64,000 nt of DNA from Pedobacter caeni (GCF_900129215.1 NZ_FQUQ01000002.1:1240001-1304000), one strand, 5' to 3'; shown: positions 8,601 to 16,991, counted from the first letter of the stretch. Notes: generated by a model from the letters alone, not told the origin. Translations and numbers: made by a program.

Positions 8601-9069
8601 TAGTTTCAGTTATAAAAACTTCAACCTTGCTTTCCTGATCGACAGCAGGATTGGTGGAGTAGGTGTCTCCGCCACTCAGGCCCTGATGGATGGGTATGGG
8701 ACCTCGAAAGCCAGTGCAGATGCCAGGGACAACGGAGGGGCAATCGTGAATGGTTTTCCTATGGATGCCAAAAAATATTATGAAACGGTTGGCCTTGGAA
8801 ACGGGGTTCTTTCCCAATATGTTTATAGCGCTACCAATGTCAGGTTGAGAGAAGCTTCTTTGGGTTATACCATTCCGGCAAAAGTATTTGGCAATAAATT
8901 ACAGGACGTGACGGTATCCCTGATCGGGCGTAACCTGTTTATGTTTTATAATAAAGCCCCTTTCGATCCGGAGAGTACTGCCTCTACCGGAACTTATTTT
9001 CAGGGGATAGATTATTTCATGTTACCTAGTCTTAGAAGCATTGGCTTCAGCGTAAAAGTGAACCTGTAA
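5692..9069 (+). CDS. SusC/RagA-family TonB-linked outer membrane transporter with STN domain, PUL 1
   Basis: An 1125-residue outer membrane glycan importer. Order of parts: N-terminal signal peptide region (about 24-45, WLVMRITVLFLFLAISM), an STN (secretin/TonB short N-terminal) domain at about 48-125 for FecR signalling, a carboxypeptidase-like regulatory domain at about 140-210 (ITGVVKDTAGVAIPGVSV), the TonB plug (IVVTAMGIKKS, LYVLDGIPLPN, GAASAALYGSQAANGVILIT) and the 22-strand barrel ending in phenylalanine-poor SVKVNL. The SusD gene starts 10 bp after its stop. With the GH18 endoglycosidase downstream, the imported product is probably an N-glycan oligosaccharide. Confidence 0.95.
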   Translation: MRLNAKNKKFTEFFEALRQSKTWLVMRITVLFLFLAISMATAKSYSQRISLKLKNTKIETVLSQIEKQSGYSFIYERNTLKNIGRIDVSLQNTTLTDAMSLILKDQPLDYSISNKFIVISPKTAIANAQLPSAANLMYIKITGVVKDTAGVAIPGVSVLNKRTRKVVSTDGSGNFSLDANPGDVLSFSFIGFARQEYVLGEQNHINIILKEEGNVLEQIVVTAMGIKKSTKALTYNVQEIKSEELTRVPDASFINSLSGKVAGITINSSASGIGGSTRVVMRGDKSIFGNNNALYVLDGIPLPNLFSKSSTNPKGVYGGGDSGDGISSLNPEDFVSVSVLTGAASAALYGSQAANGVILITTKKGSTEKTRVSFSNSSNFYRPFVMPEFQNTYGSSSPGTFDSWGAKLAEPTKFDPIDFFQTGHNVSNSISLSTGTEKNQTYFSAASANARGIIPNNTFDRYNLTLHNTTSFLDDRLTVDLNLMYMKMQNQNMISQGQYFNPIVPLYLFPRGDDIEKYKAFERYNPERNFKTQFWPYGDMGISMQNPYWITNRDANTNDKDRYMLGASVNYKVLDWLSASARVRMDNTTNVNEIKNHASTLPLLASNSNNGSYLNANERTKQTYADFLLSANKTFSNFGLNVNAGASLTNTRYDLTGNSIDGNGGGLAVVPNLFNLNNVLPSQGLQEGYYDQSQAIYGNAQLNYKSRIFLDFTARNEWSSALANTNKLSFFYPSVGLSAIISDMVKMPENIISFLKIRGSYSEVGNTLPRFITQESYPVSPSGITLNSNLALTNLKPERTKASEVGINAKFLNNAISLDVTLYSSNTFNQLFTFKAPDGSGVANYYVNAGKVNNKGIEAALGYSGNIGQLKWNSTATFTLNRNKVKELVENYINPITGVPFTNNRFDMGGTGSYRSFIEKGGSFGDIYVNKLAVDHHGYILLSSGALAIDNNNLLKAGNANPRYNIGFRNSFSYKNFNLAFLIDSRIGGVGVSATQALMDGYGTSKASADARDNGGAIVNGFPMDAKKYYETVGLGNGVLSQYVYSATNVRLREASLGYTIPAKVFGNKLQDVTVSLIGRNLFMFYNKAPFDPESTASTGTYFQGIDYFMLPSLRSIGFSVKVNL

Positions 9070-9079
9070 ACTTAAAATT

Positions 9080-10729
9080 ATGAACAGCAACAAATTCTCT
9101 ACTATAAAAACCGGGATCAGCCTGCGCTGTTTTCCCGTGTTTATACTCCTTTTTTTGAGTGCCTGTACCAAGAACTTTCTGGAGCACAATACAGATCCGG
9201 GGAAGGCAACCAATGAGCAATTAAAATACGATAACCTTGGCCTTGGTGGATTCATTACGCAAATGCAAACGGAAATTTTCCCGGTATTGAATAATAAAGA
9301 AAATGCGGATGTAAACAATTACCAATTGATTTATAGCCTGATGGGGGATATTTATTCCGGACATCAGGGCACCTCTAATGCATTTAACAACAATGGCGTC
9401 AACAACAGTACCTATGCCATGGTTCCCGACTGGTATGGGGCCGCATTTGCCAATGCTTATACCAATGTGATGTCACCATGGTTCGACATTAAGGGAAGAT
9501 CGGAACTTTCTTCACCAAGTACATACGCATTAGCTCAGATCATTAAAGTAATGGGCATGCACAGGATTACGGATACTTACGGACCATTACCCTATCTGAA
9601 ATTCAGCAAAGGGAGTATCAGTACCCCTTATGATGCTCAGGAGGTGATTTATAATTCTTTCTTCGAAGATTTAAATGTGGCAATTGCTACACTTAAAGAC
9701 TTTGTTCAGAAAAACCCGGGAGCCAAACCACTTGCTAAGTTTGACCTCATTTATGGAGGCGATTTTGTACAATGGTTAAAGTTTGCCAACTCCTTAAAAC
9801 TCAGACTGGCGATGCGGATTGCCAATGTAAATCCTGCAAAAGCGCAACTTGCTGCGGAAGAGGCCATCAGTGCAGGTGTAATGTTGGGGAATGATGATAA
9901 TGCCTTATTAAAAGTAAATGGGGTAAGCACTGTAAATCCTTTATTCACCATTACCTATGCTTATAATGATACCAGGATGGGCGCCAATATGGAGTCATTT
10001 TTGAAAGGCTTTAAAGATCCCCGTATCGGATTGCTTTTTAATAAAAGTGCATTACCGGCAGGTTCAGTAGAGGATTATCATGGCATCCGTAATGGAAGCA
10101 GGTTTTCTGGCCGTGATTATAGTTCTTTTTCAACGCTAAACGTGAAATTAAATACACCTGTTCAATGGATGACTGCAGCAGAGGTTTACTTCCTTCGTGC
10201 AGAGGCAGCATTGAGAAACTGGAGTGCCGGTGGTACAGCCCAGGCTTTATACGAAACAGGGATCAAAACCGCATTTAGCCAGAACATTGGTGGAGATGGG
10301 AAAGCTGCAGGTGACGCCAGTACCTATATCAATGATGGAACAAGTAAGCCAGCTGCTTATGCAGATCCTAAAACTCCGGGAAATGGTGTTGCTGCCAACA
10401 GTCCGAACCTGAGTACCATCACCATCAAATGGAATGCCGGGAGCAGTTTCAATGTGAACCTGGAGCGCATCATCACTCAAAAATGGATCGCACTTTATCC
10501 TGATGGGCAAGAGGCGTGGTCTGAATTCCGTCGTACAGGTTTTCCGAAGATATTTCCGGTAGTAAACAACCTCAGCAACGGACTGATCAGCTCTGATAAG
10601 CAAATCAGAAGAAGTCCGTTTCCGCAAAATGAATACTTAAATAACAGCGCTGCAGTTAGTCAGGGCATATCACTTCTTGGAGGTCCTGATCATGGAGGAA
10701 CTCCGCTATGGTGGGATAAAAGACCTTAA
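9080..10729 (+). CDS. SusD/RagB-family glycan-binding lipoprotein, PUL 1
   Basis: A 549-residue surface lipoprotein that caps the SusC barrel. The signal peptide ends in the lipobox LLFLSAC, followed by TKNFLEHNTDP. SusD-family features include the helical TPR-like core (ALAQIIKVMGMHRITDTYGPLPY, WLKFANSLKLRLAMRIA) and the C-terminal RIITQKWIALYPDGQEAWSEFRR segment. It belongs to the larger SusD-like subgroup common in Bacteroidota (SusD_RagB N- and C-terminal regions). The gene lies between SusC and the GH18 enzyme in one operon. Confidence 0.93.
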   Translation: MNSNKFSTIKTGISLRCFPVFILLFLSACTKNFLEHNTDPGKATNEQLKYDNLGLGGFITQMQTEIFPVLNNKENADVNNYQLIYSLMGDIYSGHQGTSNAFNNNGVNNSTYAMVPDWYGAAFANAYTNVMSPWFDIKGRSELSSPSTYALAQIIKVMGMHRITDTYGPLPYLKFSKGSISTPYDAQEVIYNSFFEDLNVAIATLKDFVQKNPGAKPLAKFDLIYGGDFVQWLKFANSLKLRLAMRIANVNPAKAQLAAEEAISAGVMLGNDDNALLKVNGVSTVNPLFTITYAYNDTRMGANMESFLKGFKDPRIGLLFNKSALPAGSVEDYHGIRNGSRFSGRDYSSFSTLNVKLNTPVQWMTAAEVYFLRAEAALRNWSAGGTAQALYETGIKTAFSQNIGGDGKAAGDASTYINDGTSKPAAYADPKTPGNGVAANSPNLSTITIKWNAGSSFNVNLERIITQKWIALYPDGQEAWSEFRRTGFPKIFPVVNNLSNGLISSDKQIRRSPFPQNEYLNNSAAVSQGISLLGGPDHGGTPLWWDKRP

Positions 10730-10747
10730 CCTTTAAATATTTAAGAT

Positions 10748-11722
10748 ATGAAGAACTTAGTTTTCAATTATATATTACCCTTACTGATTGTGCTGTCTGC
10801 AATATCATGTAAGAAACAGAATACTCCGGAGGCTTTGCAATTACAGAAGCCTCCTGTCTCTACAGAAGAATACCTGGCCAACCTCAGAGCCTATAAGAAA
10901 AGTAATCATCAGATTGCTTTTGGATGGATGGGCGGATCCGGTGGTGATGGTAAATTTCCTTCCATGGAGAAAAGATGGGAGAGCGTACCTGATAGTATGG
11001 ATATCGTGAGCTTGTGGGGCGGTATTCCGCAGGAAGGTTCTCCTCAGATGGCTGCAATGAGGTTTGCTCAGGAACAAAAGGGGATTCTCGTAACACAGGT
11101 GAATTTCATTTCCGGTTTTGATGCCCTGATTAAGAAGAACTTTTCAGGCTTGCCGGAGCAGGAGGGAGTGGATGCAGTAGCCAAAGCATTTTCCGATACT
11201 GTTTCCAAGTATAAACTGAATGGCCTGGATATCGATTACGAACCAGGCGAAGCCAGTGAAAGAAATAGTCTGTTTGCTAAACCAGGCGGATTGGAAAGAT
11301 TGGTTAAAGCGCTTTCTCCTTACTTCGGACCGAAATCAGGAACCGGAAGGCTCTTAATTGTAGATGGGTATATGACAGCGGGCGTAGAGCCTTACATCAA
11401 TTATTACGTTTCTCAGGCCTATAATACTTCATCTCCGGGTAGTCTGCAGGGAAGGTACAATACTGCACGTGGTTATGGAATTCCACCGGAAAAATTTGTG
11501 GTCACTGAAAATTTCGAAGACCATTGGAGGGTTGGTGGTATCAATTATACTGACCCTGTCAGGGGCACCATTCCTTCCTTATTGGGGATGGCTTACTGGC
11601 AGCCTACCCAGGGCAGAAAAGGAGGGATGGGGAGCTATCATATGGAGTATGAATATGCCAATAACCCGGATTACAAATTTATCAGACAGGCGATTCAGAT
11701 TATGAACCCTGCTGTGCGGTAA
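10748..11722 (+). CDS. GH18 endoglycosidase lipoprotein (endo-beta-N-acetylglucosaminidase type)
   Basis: A 324-residue lipoprotein with lipobox SAIS-C at residue 21. The catalytic strand reads LNGLDIDYEPG, giving D161, D163 and E165; this fits the GH18 DxxDxDxE signature with N in place of the first D. E165 is the expected acid and D163 the residue assisting the substrate N-acetyl group. YMTAGVEPYINYYVSQAY and the C-terminal LGMAYWQPTQGR fit the TIM barrel. Its place after SusCD and before DUF1735 lipoproteins parallels Bacteroides N-glycan loci containing EndoBT-3987-type enzymes, so cleavage of the chitobiose core of N-glycans is the best guess; chitinase activity is less likely. Confidence 0.85.
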   Translation: MKNLVFNYILPLLIVLSAISCKKQNTPEALQLQKPPVSTEEYLANLRAYKKSNHQIAFGWMGGSGGDGKFPSMEKRWESVPDSMDIVSLWGGIPQEGSPQMAAMRFAQEQKGILVTQVNFISGFDALIKKNFSGLPEQEGVDAVAKAFSDTVSKYKLNGLDIDYEPGEASERNSLFAKPGGLERLVKALSPYFGPKSGTGRLLIVDGYMTAGVEPYINYYVSQAYNTSSPGSLQGRYNTARGYGIPPEKFVVTENFEDHWRVGGINYTDPVRGTIPSLLGMAYWQPTQGRKGGMGSYHMEYEYANNPDYKFIRQAIQIMNPAVR

Positions 11723-11761
11723 TTTTTGAACAGGATATTAATTATCATTAAAGAGATCATC

Positions 11762-12907
11762 ATGAAGACAATTTATAAATTACTGTATGCTTCTGTTTTT
11801 GGCATACTACTTCTTGGAAGCTGTAAAAAAGAGAAATACAAAGACGTTATTTACCTGACCGGAACGGAAGTCAGCCCGCTAAGTATGCTGTCAGCCGAAG
11901 ATGGTACAATTTCAAGCATAGGGGTCAGCATTACATCTTCTGACCTGGCTACTACTGATATTACGGCCAGCCTGCAGACAGATCCTGGCTTAATTGCCAC
12001 TTATAACCGCTTAAATGAGAAAAATTACCTGCCTGTTCCGGAAGGTGATTACGACTTGTCGGGCAGCAGTGTTACGATTAAAGCGGGGACCAATATTTCT
12101 GATGCGATCAGTTTCAGGGTGAAATCTATCAAGGGGTTTAAACCAGGATCTGCGTACATGATGCCCGTTACAATTACGAGTGTGAACAGTGACCGAAAGG
12201 TGCTTGAATCCAGCAAAACGATCTACTATGTTGTTAAACCAGTGATTGTACAGGCGGTGGCCAGTTTAAAAAACATCTATTTTAAGCCTAGCTTCACGGA
12301 TGCCAATGCTGCTGCTTACACCAGCCTGAGCACGGTAACAATGGAAGGAAAGGTTTTTGTTAACAAATTTGCAGCTTCTTCTCCTTTTATCAGCTCTTTT
12401 ATGGGAATAGAAGAGCACTTTCTATTGCGTTTCGGAGATGTAACCATCAGACCGAATCAGATTCAGCGTGCCGGAGGAATTGCCTTAACAGCTCCTCAGG
12501 AATTTGCTACCGGAACCTGGTATCATGTTGCGGTGGTACATGATGTATCTACTACGAAGCTCTATATCAACGGGGTTTTGGCTGGTACAACTTCAGACAG
12601 TAACAACATTAACATCCTCCAGTCTTTAGGTGCCGGAGCTTATGGTACAGGCTTCCTGATTGGTAGTTCTGCTAATGGCAGATATCTGGATGGGATGGTA
12701 AGCGAATGCCGGTTATGGTCAAAAGCATTGTCACCAACAGAGATCATGGATGGAATGTGCGGAGTAGATCCCGCCAGTAAAGGTTTGATTGCCTACTGGA
12801 AATTTAACGAAGGATCAGGAAACGTAGCCAAAGATGTTACCGGACATGGACATGATGCTACTGCAAGTGGTAATGTAACATGGGTGCCTGATGTGAGGTG
12901 TAAATAA
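11762..12907 (+). CDS. DUF1735 and LamG-like surface glycan-binding lipoprotein, PUL 1
   Basis: A 381-residue lipoprotein (lipobox LLLGSC, Cys21). Residues about 30-155 form a DUF1735 (BT_3987-like N-terminal) domain. Residues about 175-375 form a concanavalin-A/LamG fold (YTSLSTVTMEGKVFV, GTWYHVAVVHDVSTTKLYINGV, ECRLWSKALSPTEI, GLIAYWKFNEGSGNVAKD). A longer frame begins at TTG 11726, but the ATG at 11762 starts a clean signal peptide. Proteins of this architecture accompany GH18 enzymes in Bacteroides N-glycan PULs and are thought to hold glycan at the cell surface; no catalytic site is apparent. Confidence 0.85.
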   Translation: MKTIYKLLYASVFGILLLGSCKKEKYKDVIYLTGTEVSPLSMLSAEDGTISSIGVSITSSDLATTDITASLQTDPGLIATYNRLNEKNYLPVPEGDYDLSGSSVTIKAGTNISDAISFRVKSIKGFKPGSAYMMPVTITSVNSDRKVLESSKTIYYVVKPVIVQAVASLKNIYFKPSFTDANAAAYTSLSTVTMEGKVFVNKFAASSPFISSFMGIEEHFLLRFGDVTIRPNQIQRAGGIALTAPQEFATGTWYHVAVVHDVSTTKLYINGVLAGTTSDSNNINILQSLGAGAYGTGFLIGSSANGRYLDGMVSECRLWSKALSPTEIMDGMCGVDPASKGLIAYWKFNEGSGNVAKDVTGHGHDATASGNVTWVPDVRCK

Positions 12908-12919
12908 AAAAGAAAAGAC

Positions 12920-13918
12920 ATGAAAAAAAATAATTCAATTCTATATATCTCCATAGCTATGATCTGCTGTGGGGTGCTGGTATCCTGCAAGAAAGATGGT
13001 AGCGTAAATTCGAAAGAACTGCTGGCATTTATTAAAGCAGATGGGGGAGACCCTCATCAGATCAGGCTTAGCTTCAACAGGACAGCGGTTGCGGTAAGTG
13101 GAGATTCGATTGTGAAATTTGCCGGTTACCTGACCAGGGAATCTTCGAAAGATGTTTCGCTTACGGTGGCCTCAGATGAGTCACTTGTTGCTGCTTACAA
13201 TAGCAGCAACAAAACTGAATTTGTATTGTTACCCGCTACAAACTATAAAATTCAGGGTGATGGAAAACTGAACATTAAAGCGGGAGCAAGTGTGTCTGCA
13301 GATTCTTTGATACTACAGGTGACAGACAGGGTGAAACTGACAGATGATAAAGGTTATATCCTTCCATTAGTAATCAGCGAAGTATCAAGCGATGATAAAG
13401 GAATTAGTTCAAGCGCTAATTACCGTACCATTTATGTATTGATCAGTAGTAAATTTAATAACGTTGACCCTTCTAATGCGGGGTTGACCGGAACAACTTT
13501 GCTGCGTACGGGTTGGGTCGTTACCGCAAGCGGAAGCTATTCTGGTAATGGAATTGCAAGGGTGCTGGATGGTAAAAATGAAACGGCCTGGGATTCTGAT
13601 GGGAAGCTGCCTGCCTGGGTGCAGCTGGATATGACCACCGAGAATACGGTTAAGGGCTTTCCTATCGTTCCAAGTTATGAATACAAAAATGATAATTTCA
13701 TCACGATGGAAGTATTGTCGAGCAGTGATGGTAAAACCTGGAAATCGCAGGGAACCTATAACGGAACTGCTACAAGTTCCAGCTCAACAGCTGCTAACCC
13801 TGAGATTAAAATGGTCAGATTTATTTCGCCTGTAAAGGCCAGATATTTTAAGTTTAATATTACGACGACTACAGATGGAAGCTATGCCGGTATGGCGGAA
13901 CTAAACGCAGTACAATAA
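12920..13918 (+). CDS. DUF1735 and discoidin (F5/8 type C) surface lipoprotein, PUL 1
   Basis: A 332-residue lipoprotein with signal peptide ending LVSC-KKDGS. A DUF1735 domain spans about residues 35-170 (SLTVASDESLVAAYNSSNKTEF, YKIQGDGKLNIKAGASVSAD). A discoidin-type galactose-binding beta-sandwich follows to the end (ARVLDGKNETAWDSD, WVQLDMTTENTVKGF, VKARYFKFNITTT). It is the last gene of the PUL 1 operon, ends at a terminator, and starts 12 bp after the previous stop. It is likely a second surface glycan-binding protein of the endoglycosidase system. Confidence 0.85.
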   Translation: MKKNNSILYISIAMICCGVLVSCKKDGSVNSKELLAFIKADGGDPHQIRLSFNRTAVAVSGDSIVKFAGYLTRESSKDVSLTVASDESLVAAYNSSNKTEFVLLPATNYKIQGDGKLNIKAGASVSADSLILQVTDRVKLTDDKGYILPLVISEVSSDDKGISSSANYRTIYVLISSKFNNVDPSNAGLTGTTLLRTGWVVTASGSYSGNGIARVLDGKNETAWDSDGKLPAWVQLDMTTENTVKGFPIVPSYEYKNDNFITMEVLSSSDGKTWKSQGTYNGTATSSSSTAANPEIKMVRFISPVKARYFKFNITTTTDGSYAGMAELNAVQ

Positions 13919-13930
13919 GCCAATTTTTTT

Positions 13931-13962
13931 AAGAACAGGCTGGTTTGCTCCGGTCTGTTCTT
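13931..13962 (+). terminator. Rho-independent terminator of PUL 1
   Basis: A 13-bp stem including two G-T pairs joins 13931-13943 and 13950-13962 around a six-base loop and is followed by AAAAATCTTATTTTTT. It lies 12 bp after the last PUL 1 stop codon. Confidence 0.75.
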
Positions 13963-13997
13963 AAAAATCTTATTTTTTAACCTTGAAGGATGTGGAA

Positions 13998-14081
13998 ATG
14001 GAGCTTTATCACTGGGGAATGTTGATTTTAGGAATGATCGATTGTATCATCTTATTGGCAATGATGAAAAGGAAAAAGTGA
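13998..14081 (+). CDS. Possible 27-residue single-span membrane peptide
   Basis: ATG (13998) to TGA (14079-14081) encodes MELYHWGMLILGMIDCIILL and then AMMKRKK: one hydrophobic helix of about 17 residues followed by a positive tail, the usual form of a small membrane peptide oriented with its C-terminus inside. An AAGGA tract lies 8-12 bases upstream. It sits alone between the PUL 1 terminator and an AraC gene that starts 22 bp later. Too short to be certain; conservation would decide. Confidence 0.35.
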   Translation: MELYHWGMLILGMIDCIILLAMMKRKK

Positions 14082-14103
14082 TCAGAATATGTAATTTTGA
14101 GCT

Positions 14104-15015
14104 ATGGATAAGCAAGAAACCCTTATACATTATTATCAGGCTACGAACAGGGCATTGCCGTTTGATCTGCAATGTTCAAATGGTACAGGCAGCCATTTTA
14201 ACGTATTGAAACGTGACCAGTGTGCCGTAAGCATCCCTTTTAACAGAAAAAATTATTACAAGATCTGTCTTACCACAGGGCAGGCAATTTTAAATACCGA
14301 TAACGGGACTGTGGAAATCAACCAGCCAGCCGTTTTCTTCTCAAAGCCAGACCTGAAATTTGGCTGGAAAAATGTTTCTGAAGAACAAGGAGGATATGTT
14401 TGTCTTTTCAATGAACAATACATCTGCACTGAACTAAAAAGGGAACTGGATACTTTGTATGTAACCTTTGAAAACAGCCCTTATCCTTTCCTTTTCTTAG
14501 ATCCTGCACAATTTGATGCCTTTCGGCATTACTTTCAATTGATGCAAACGGAGTATCAGCAGAATTTTGAACATAAAGATAAGATGATAGAAAGTGCGCT
14601 GAAACTGATCATTTACAGTAGCATTAAGATCCGGTCAGATGCTTGTCCGCCTGCAAGAAATACCCTTCCAAACCGTCTGGTTCATAAATTTCTCAACTTG
14701 CTTGAAAGTCAGTTCCCAATTGATGCACCAGGTCATTCCCTGTTGCTTAAAACTCCTGCTGATTTTGCAAGGCAGCTTTGTGTACATGTCAATCACCTGA
14801 ACAACAGTGTTAAGAAGTATACCGGGAAACCTACCTCCAGAATAATTCAGGAAAAGATGGTTAAAGAAGCTAAAAACCTGTTGAGGTATACCGATTGGGA
14901 CATCTCAGAAATAGCTTATAGTTTAGGTTTTGAACATCCGCAGAATTTTAATAATTTCTTTAAGAAACAAGTAGGGGAAAGCCCCAACTTATTTAAATCA
15001 AACCTGAGGTCCTGA
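14104..15015 (+). CDS. AraC-family transcriptional regulator
   Basis: A 303-residue regulator. The N-terminal ~180 residues form a cupin-like sensory domain of the kind seen in Bacteroidota AraC proteins (ISIPFNRKNYYKICLTTG style beta strands, PAVFFSKPDLKFGWK). The C-terminal ~100 residues hold the paired helix-turn-helix (FARQLCVHVNHLNNSVKKYTGKP and ISEIAYSLGFEHPQNFNNFF). It stands alone downstream of PUL 1 and upstream of corA. The start ATG lies 4 bp after TAATTTTG, a perfect TAnnTTTG element, so the message might be nearly leaderless. Target unknown. Confidence 0.88.
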   Translation: MDKQETLIHYYQATNRALPFDLQCSNGTGSHFNVLKRDQCAVSIPFNRKNYYKICLTTGQAILNTDNGTVEINQPAVFFSKPDLKFGWKNVSEEQGGYVCLFNEQYICTELKRELDTLYVTFENSPYPFLFLDPAQFDAFRHYFQLMQTEYQQNFEHKDKMIESALKLIIYSSIKIRSDACPPARNTLPNRLVHKFLNLLESQFPIDAPGHSLLLKTPADFARQLCVHVNHLNNSVKKYTGKPTSRIIQEKMVKEAKNLLRYTDWDISEIAYSLGFEHPQNFNNFFKKQVGESPNLFKSNLRS

Positions 15016-15080
15016 TATTTATGTGATGCCGGCAAACTATTTGGGCCGGGCTATTGTTGAACTTTCACCTGATCATAATT

Positions 15081-15977
15081 ATGCTGAATCATATCGCTAC
15101 CACTAAAGACAATGGCTTTGAATGGATTGATATCCATGATCCTTCTACAGAGGAGTTTGCAGAAATTGCAGAGAAATACAAATTGCATCCTGCTCTGGTC
15201 AATGATTGTTTACAACCTGATCATCTTCCTAAATATGAAAGAATGGAAAACTATTCTTTTATCATCTTCAGGATTCACTCCGATAATGATGTGGCCGAAG
15301 CGGATACTGTCCAGCTGATGACGCATAAGATTGCGATCTTTTATGGAGAAAAGTTCATTCTCACTATCCACAGGAGAAAGCTGGATTTATTTGAACGTTT
15401 AATCGAGCTGGTGCAATCTGAAAAATGTAGTAACAGTACGGAATTGCTGAACTCCCTGATCAGTGCTTGTCTGAATACTTATGAAAGCCCACTAAGTAAG
15501 CTGTCAAAATCTGTGGACTATTATGAAGAGATTGTCTTTCTCAGGCCTAAGAAAATCCCCTTGTTAAAGGGGTTATATTATCTGAAACGTAAAGTCGATT
15601 TGTTGAAAAGAATGCTGATCCTTTCATTTGAGATCATTGATGCCATAGATTCTAAAGATGGAGATGTAAACACGAGGGACATCCGGGATCAATATGTGAA
15701 ATTCCAGAATATGTTTGATGCACTGGCCGAAAATATCCATCAGTTACTGGCGATCTATTTCTCTGCTTCTTCGCAGAAAACCAATGAGATCATGCGCGTA
15801 CTGACCATTTTCTCTGTTTTCTTTATGCCATTGACGTTTATTGTCGGAGTTTACGGAATGAATTTTGAATTTATGCCGGAATTGAAATGGAAAATGGGAT
15901 ACCCGGGGGTAATGGGATTGATGGTACTGGTGACGGTATTGATTTACCTATGGTTTAAAAGAAAAGGATGGCTTTAA
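15081..15977 (+). CDS. corA: CorA-family divalent cation transporter
   Basis: A 298-residue member of the CorA Mg2+/Co2+ channel family. The cytoplasmic N-terminal alpha/beta domain includes FEWIDIHDPS and VNDCLQPDHLPKYE; a long helix (about 130-235) follows; then two C-terminal spans (RVLTIFSVFFMPLTFIVGVYGMNF and GVMGLMVLVTVLIYLW). The YGMN selectivity loop is intact. The ATG at 15081 starts the conserved fold; an upstream TTG adds only hydrophobic residues. Its last 30 bases overlap the 3' end of the convergent idi gene. Confidence 0.9.
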   Translation: MLNHIATTKDNGFEWIDIHDPSTEEFAEIAEKYKLHPALVNDCLQPDHLPKYERMENYSFIIFRIHSDNDVAEADTVQLMTHKIAIFYGEKFILTIHRRKLDLFERLIELVQSEKCSNSTELLNSLISACLNTYESPLSKLSKSVDYYEEIVFLRPKKIPLLKGLYYLKRKVDLLKRMLILSFEIIDAIDSKDGDVNTRDIRDQYVKFQNMFDALAENIHQLLAIYFSASSQKTNEIMRVLTIFSVFFMPLTFIVGVYGMNFEFMPELKWKMGYPGVMGLMVLVTVLIYLWFKRKGWL

Positions 15978-16493
15978 TAAATTGTGATGAAACAAGAGCT
16001 GCTCGAATGATATTCTTAACCAGGCCGTGTAGTTTTCGGGATGTTCAGTCAGATCGGCTTTTAACTCGTCCATATCTATGTATCTGAAAGCGCTGACTTC
16101 TTCCGGATTGGGATGTGGCAGCTGATCAGTTGTTCCGAAATATACATGATCATACTCATTTTCGATCAGGCCATTCCCAACTTCTGCCTGATAGCAAAAA
16201 TTAAAAACAGGGGTCAACCTGCACTGCATCCCCATTTCTTCGTCCAACCTTCTTACAGCAGCATCAGCGGTTTCTTCCTCAGGTTTAGGGTGACTACAGC
16301 AGGTATTCGTCCATTTTCTGGCAGAATGGTATTTATCAACTGCCCGTTGTTGCAGGAGGAGTTGTCCGGATGAGTTAAAAATAAAAACAGAGAATGCCCG
16401 GTGAAGCTTACCCTGAAGATGCGCTTCCATTTTAGGCATTGTTCCTATAACTTCATCATTTTCATTTACCAGTATTACTTCTTCTTCTGTCAT
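15948..16493 (-). CDS. idi: Isopentenyl-diphosphate delta-isomerase, type I
   Basis: A 181-residue Nudix-fold enzyme interconverting isopentenyl and dimethylallyl diphosphate. The catalytic cysteine motif TNTCCSHP, the Nudix helix AVRRLDEEMGM and the ENEYDH glutamate motif are all present, as are metal-binding histidines (KLHRAFSVF and CCSHP). Length matches bacterial type I enzymes. Its 3' end overlaps corA by 30 bp on the opposite strand. It supplies precursors for menaquinone, undecaprenyl phosphate and carotenoids. Confidence 0.93.
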   Translation of the reverse strand: MTEEEVILVNENDEVIGTMPKMEAHLQGKLHRAFSVFIFNSSGQLLLQQRAVDKYHSARKWTNTCCSHPKPEEETADAAVRRLDEEMGMQCRLTPVFNFCYQAEVGNGLIENEYDHVYFGTTDQLPHPNPEEVSAFRYIDMDELKADLTEHPENYTAWLRISFEQLLFHHNLLKPSFSFKP

Positions 16494-16577
16494 AAACTAT
16501 TCCTTTACGCTCCTGCTGCCCGCAAAAGTACTCAGTATTCATGGATATCCTCATTATAATTTAAAAATGAAGGGCGC

Positions 16578-16608
16578 TTGGTTGGATTGGGCATCATGAT
16601 TATATTCG
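16578..16608 (+). promoter_or_regulatory. Possible promoter for the small gene upstream of PUL 2
   Basis: TTGG (16578-16581) and TATATTCG (16601-16608, one mismatch to TAnnTTTG) are separated by 19 bp. The start site would lie about 45 bp before the next ATG. Confidence 0.3.
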
Positions 16609-16656
16609 CAAACCTGCCATTAGTGGAATCGATAGAAGTTCTTCGAATGCAGTGTT

Positions 16657-16926
16657 ATGGAAGCAGACTATGGGGCTATGACAGAACAATTGATATTTGA
16701 AAAATTAAAAAGCTTTATTGAGAAGGGCAATTGTTTCAACTATGAGACCCGTGATCTGTTAATAGCGTATAAAAACGCAGGTGGAACGCAACAACGGGCA
16801 GAAAGCTATGTTACTTCATTGAAGGAAACGATTTTTGCGGGTAATGAAGTGCTGAAAGACCATGCTGACGATGCACTGGATATCATTACCGGATTTTGTA
16901 CACCTGATTTCAGGGTTTGGGAATAA
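16657..16926 (+). CDS. Small hypothetical soluble protein
   Basis: An 89-residue acidic protein beginning MEADYGAMTEQLIFEKLK, without signal peptide or membrane span and predicted to be mainly helical (EQLIFEKLKSFIEK, QQRAESYVTSLKETIF). A second ATG at 16678 is an alternative start. I do not recognise the family. It precedes the PUL 2 sigma factor by 65 bp on the same strand but contains no motif linking it to glycan use. Confidence 0.55.
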   Translation: MEADYGAMTEQLIFEKLKSFIEKGNCFNYETRDLLIAYKNAGGTQQRAESYVTSLKETIFAGNEVLKDHADDALDIITGFCTPDFRVWE

Positions 16927-16991
16927 AGGCATTTGATCTTTTTTCTGGCAAATAATGATATAATCAATACATTTATCATGGGGGAATTAAA

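Noticed and set aside
14092..14099. TAATTTTG as promoter of the AraC gene
   Set aside because: It is an exact TAnnTTTG match but lies only 4 bp before the ATG and lacks a -33 element at suitable distance, so it is mentioned in the gene entry and not called.
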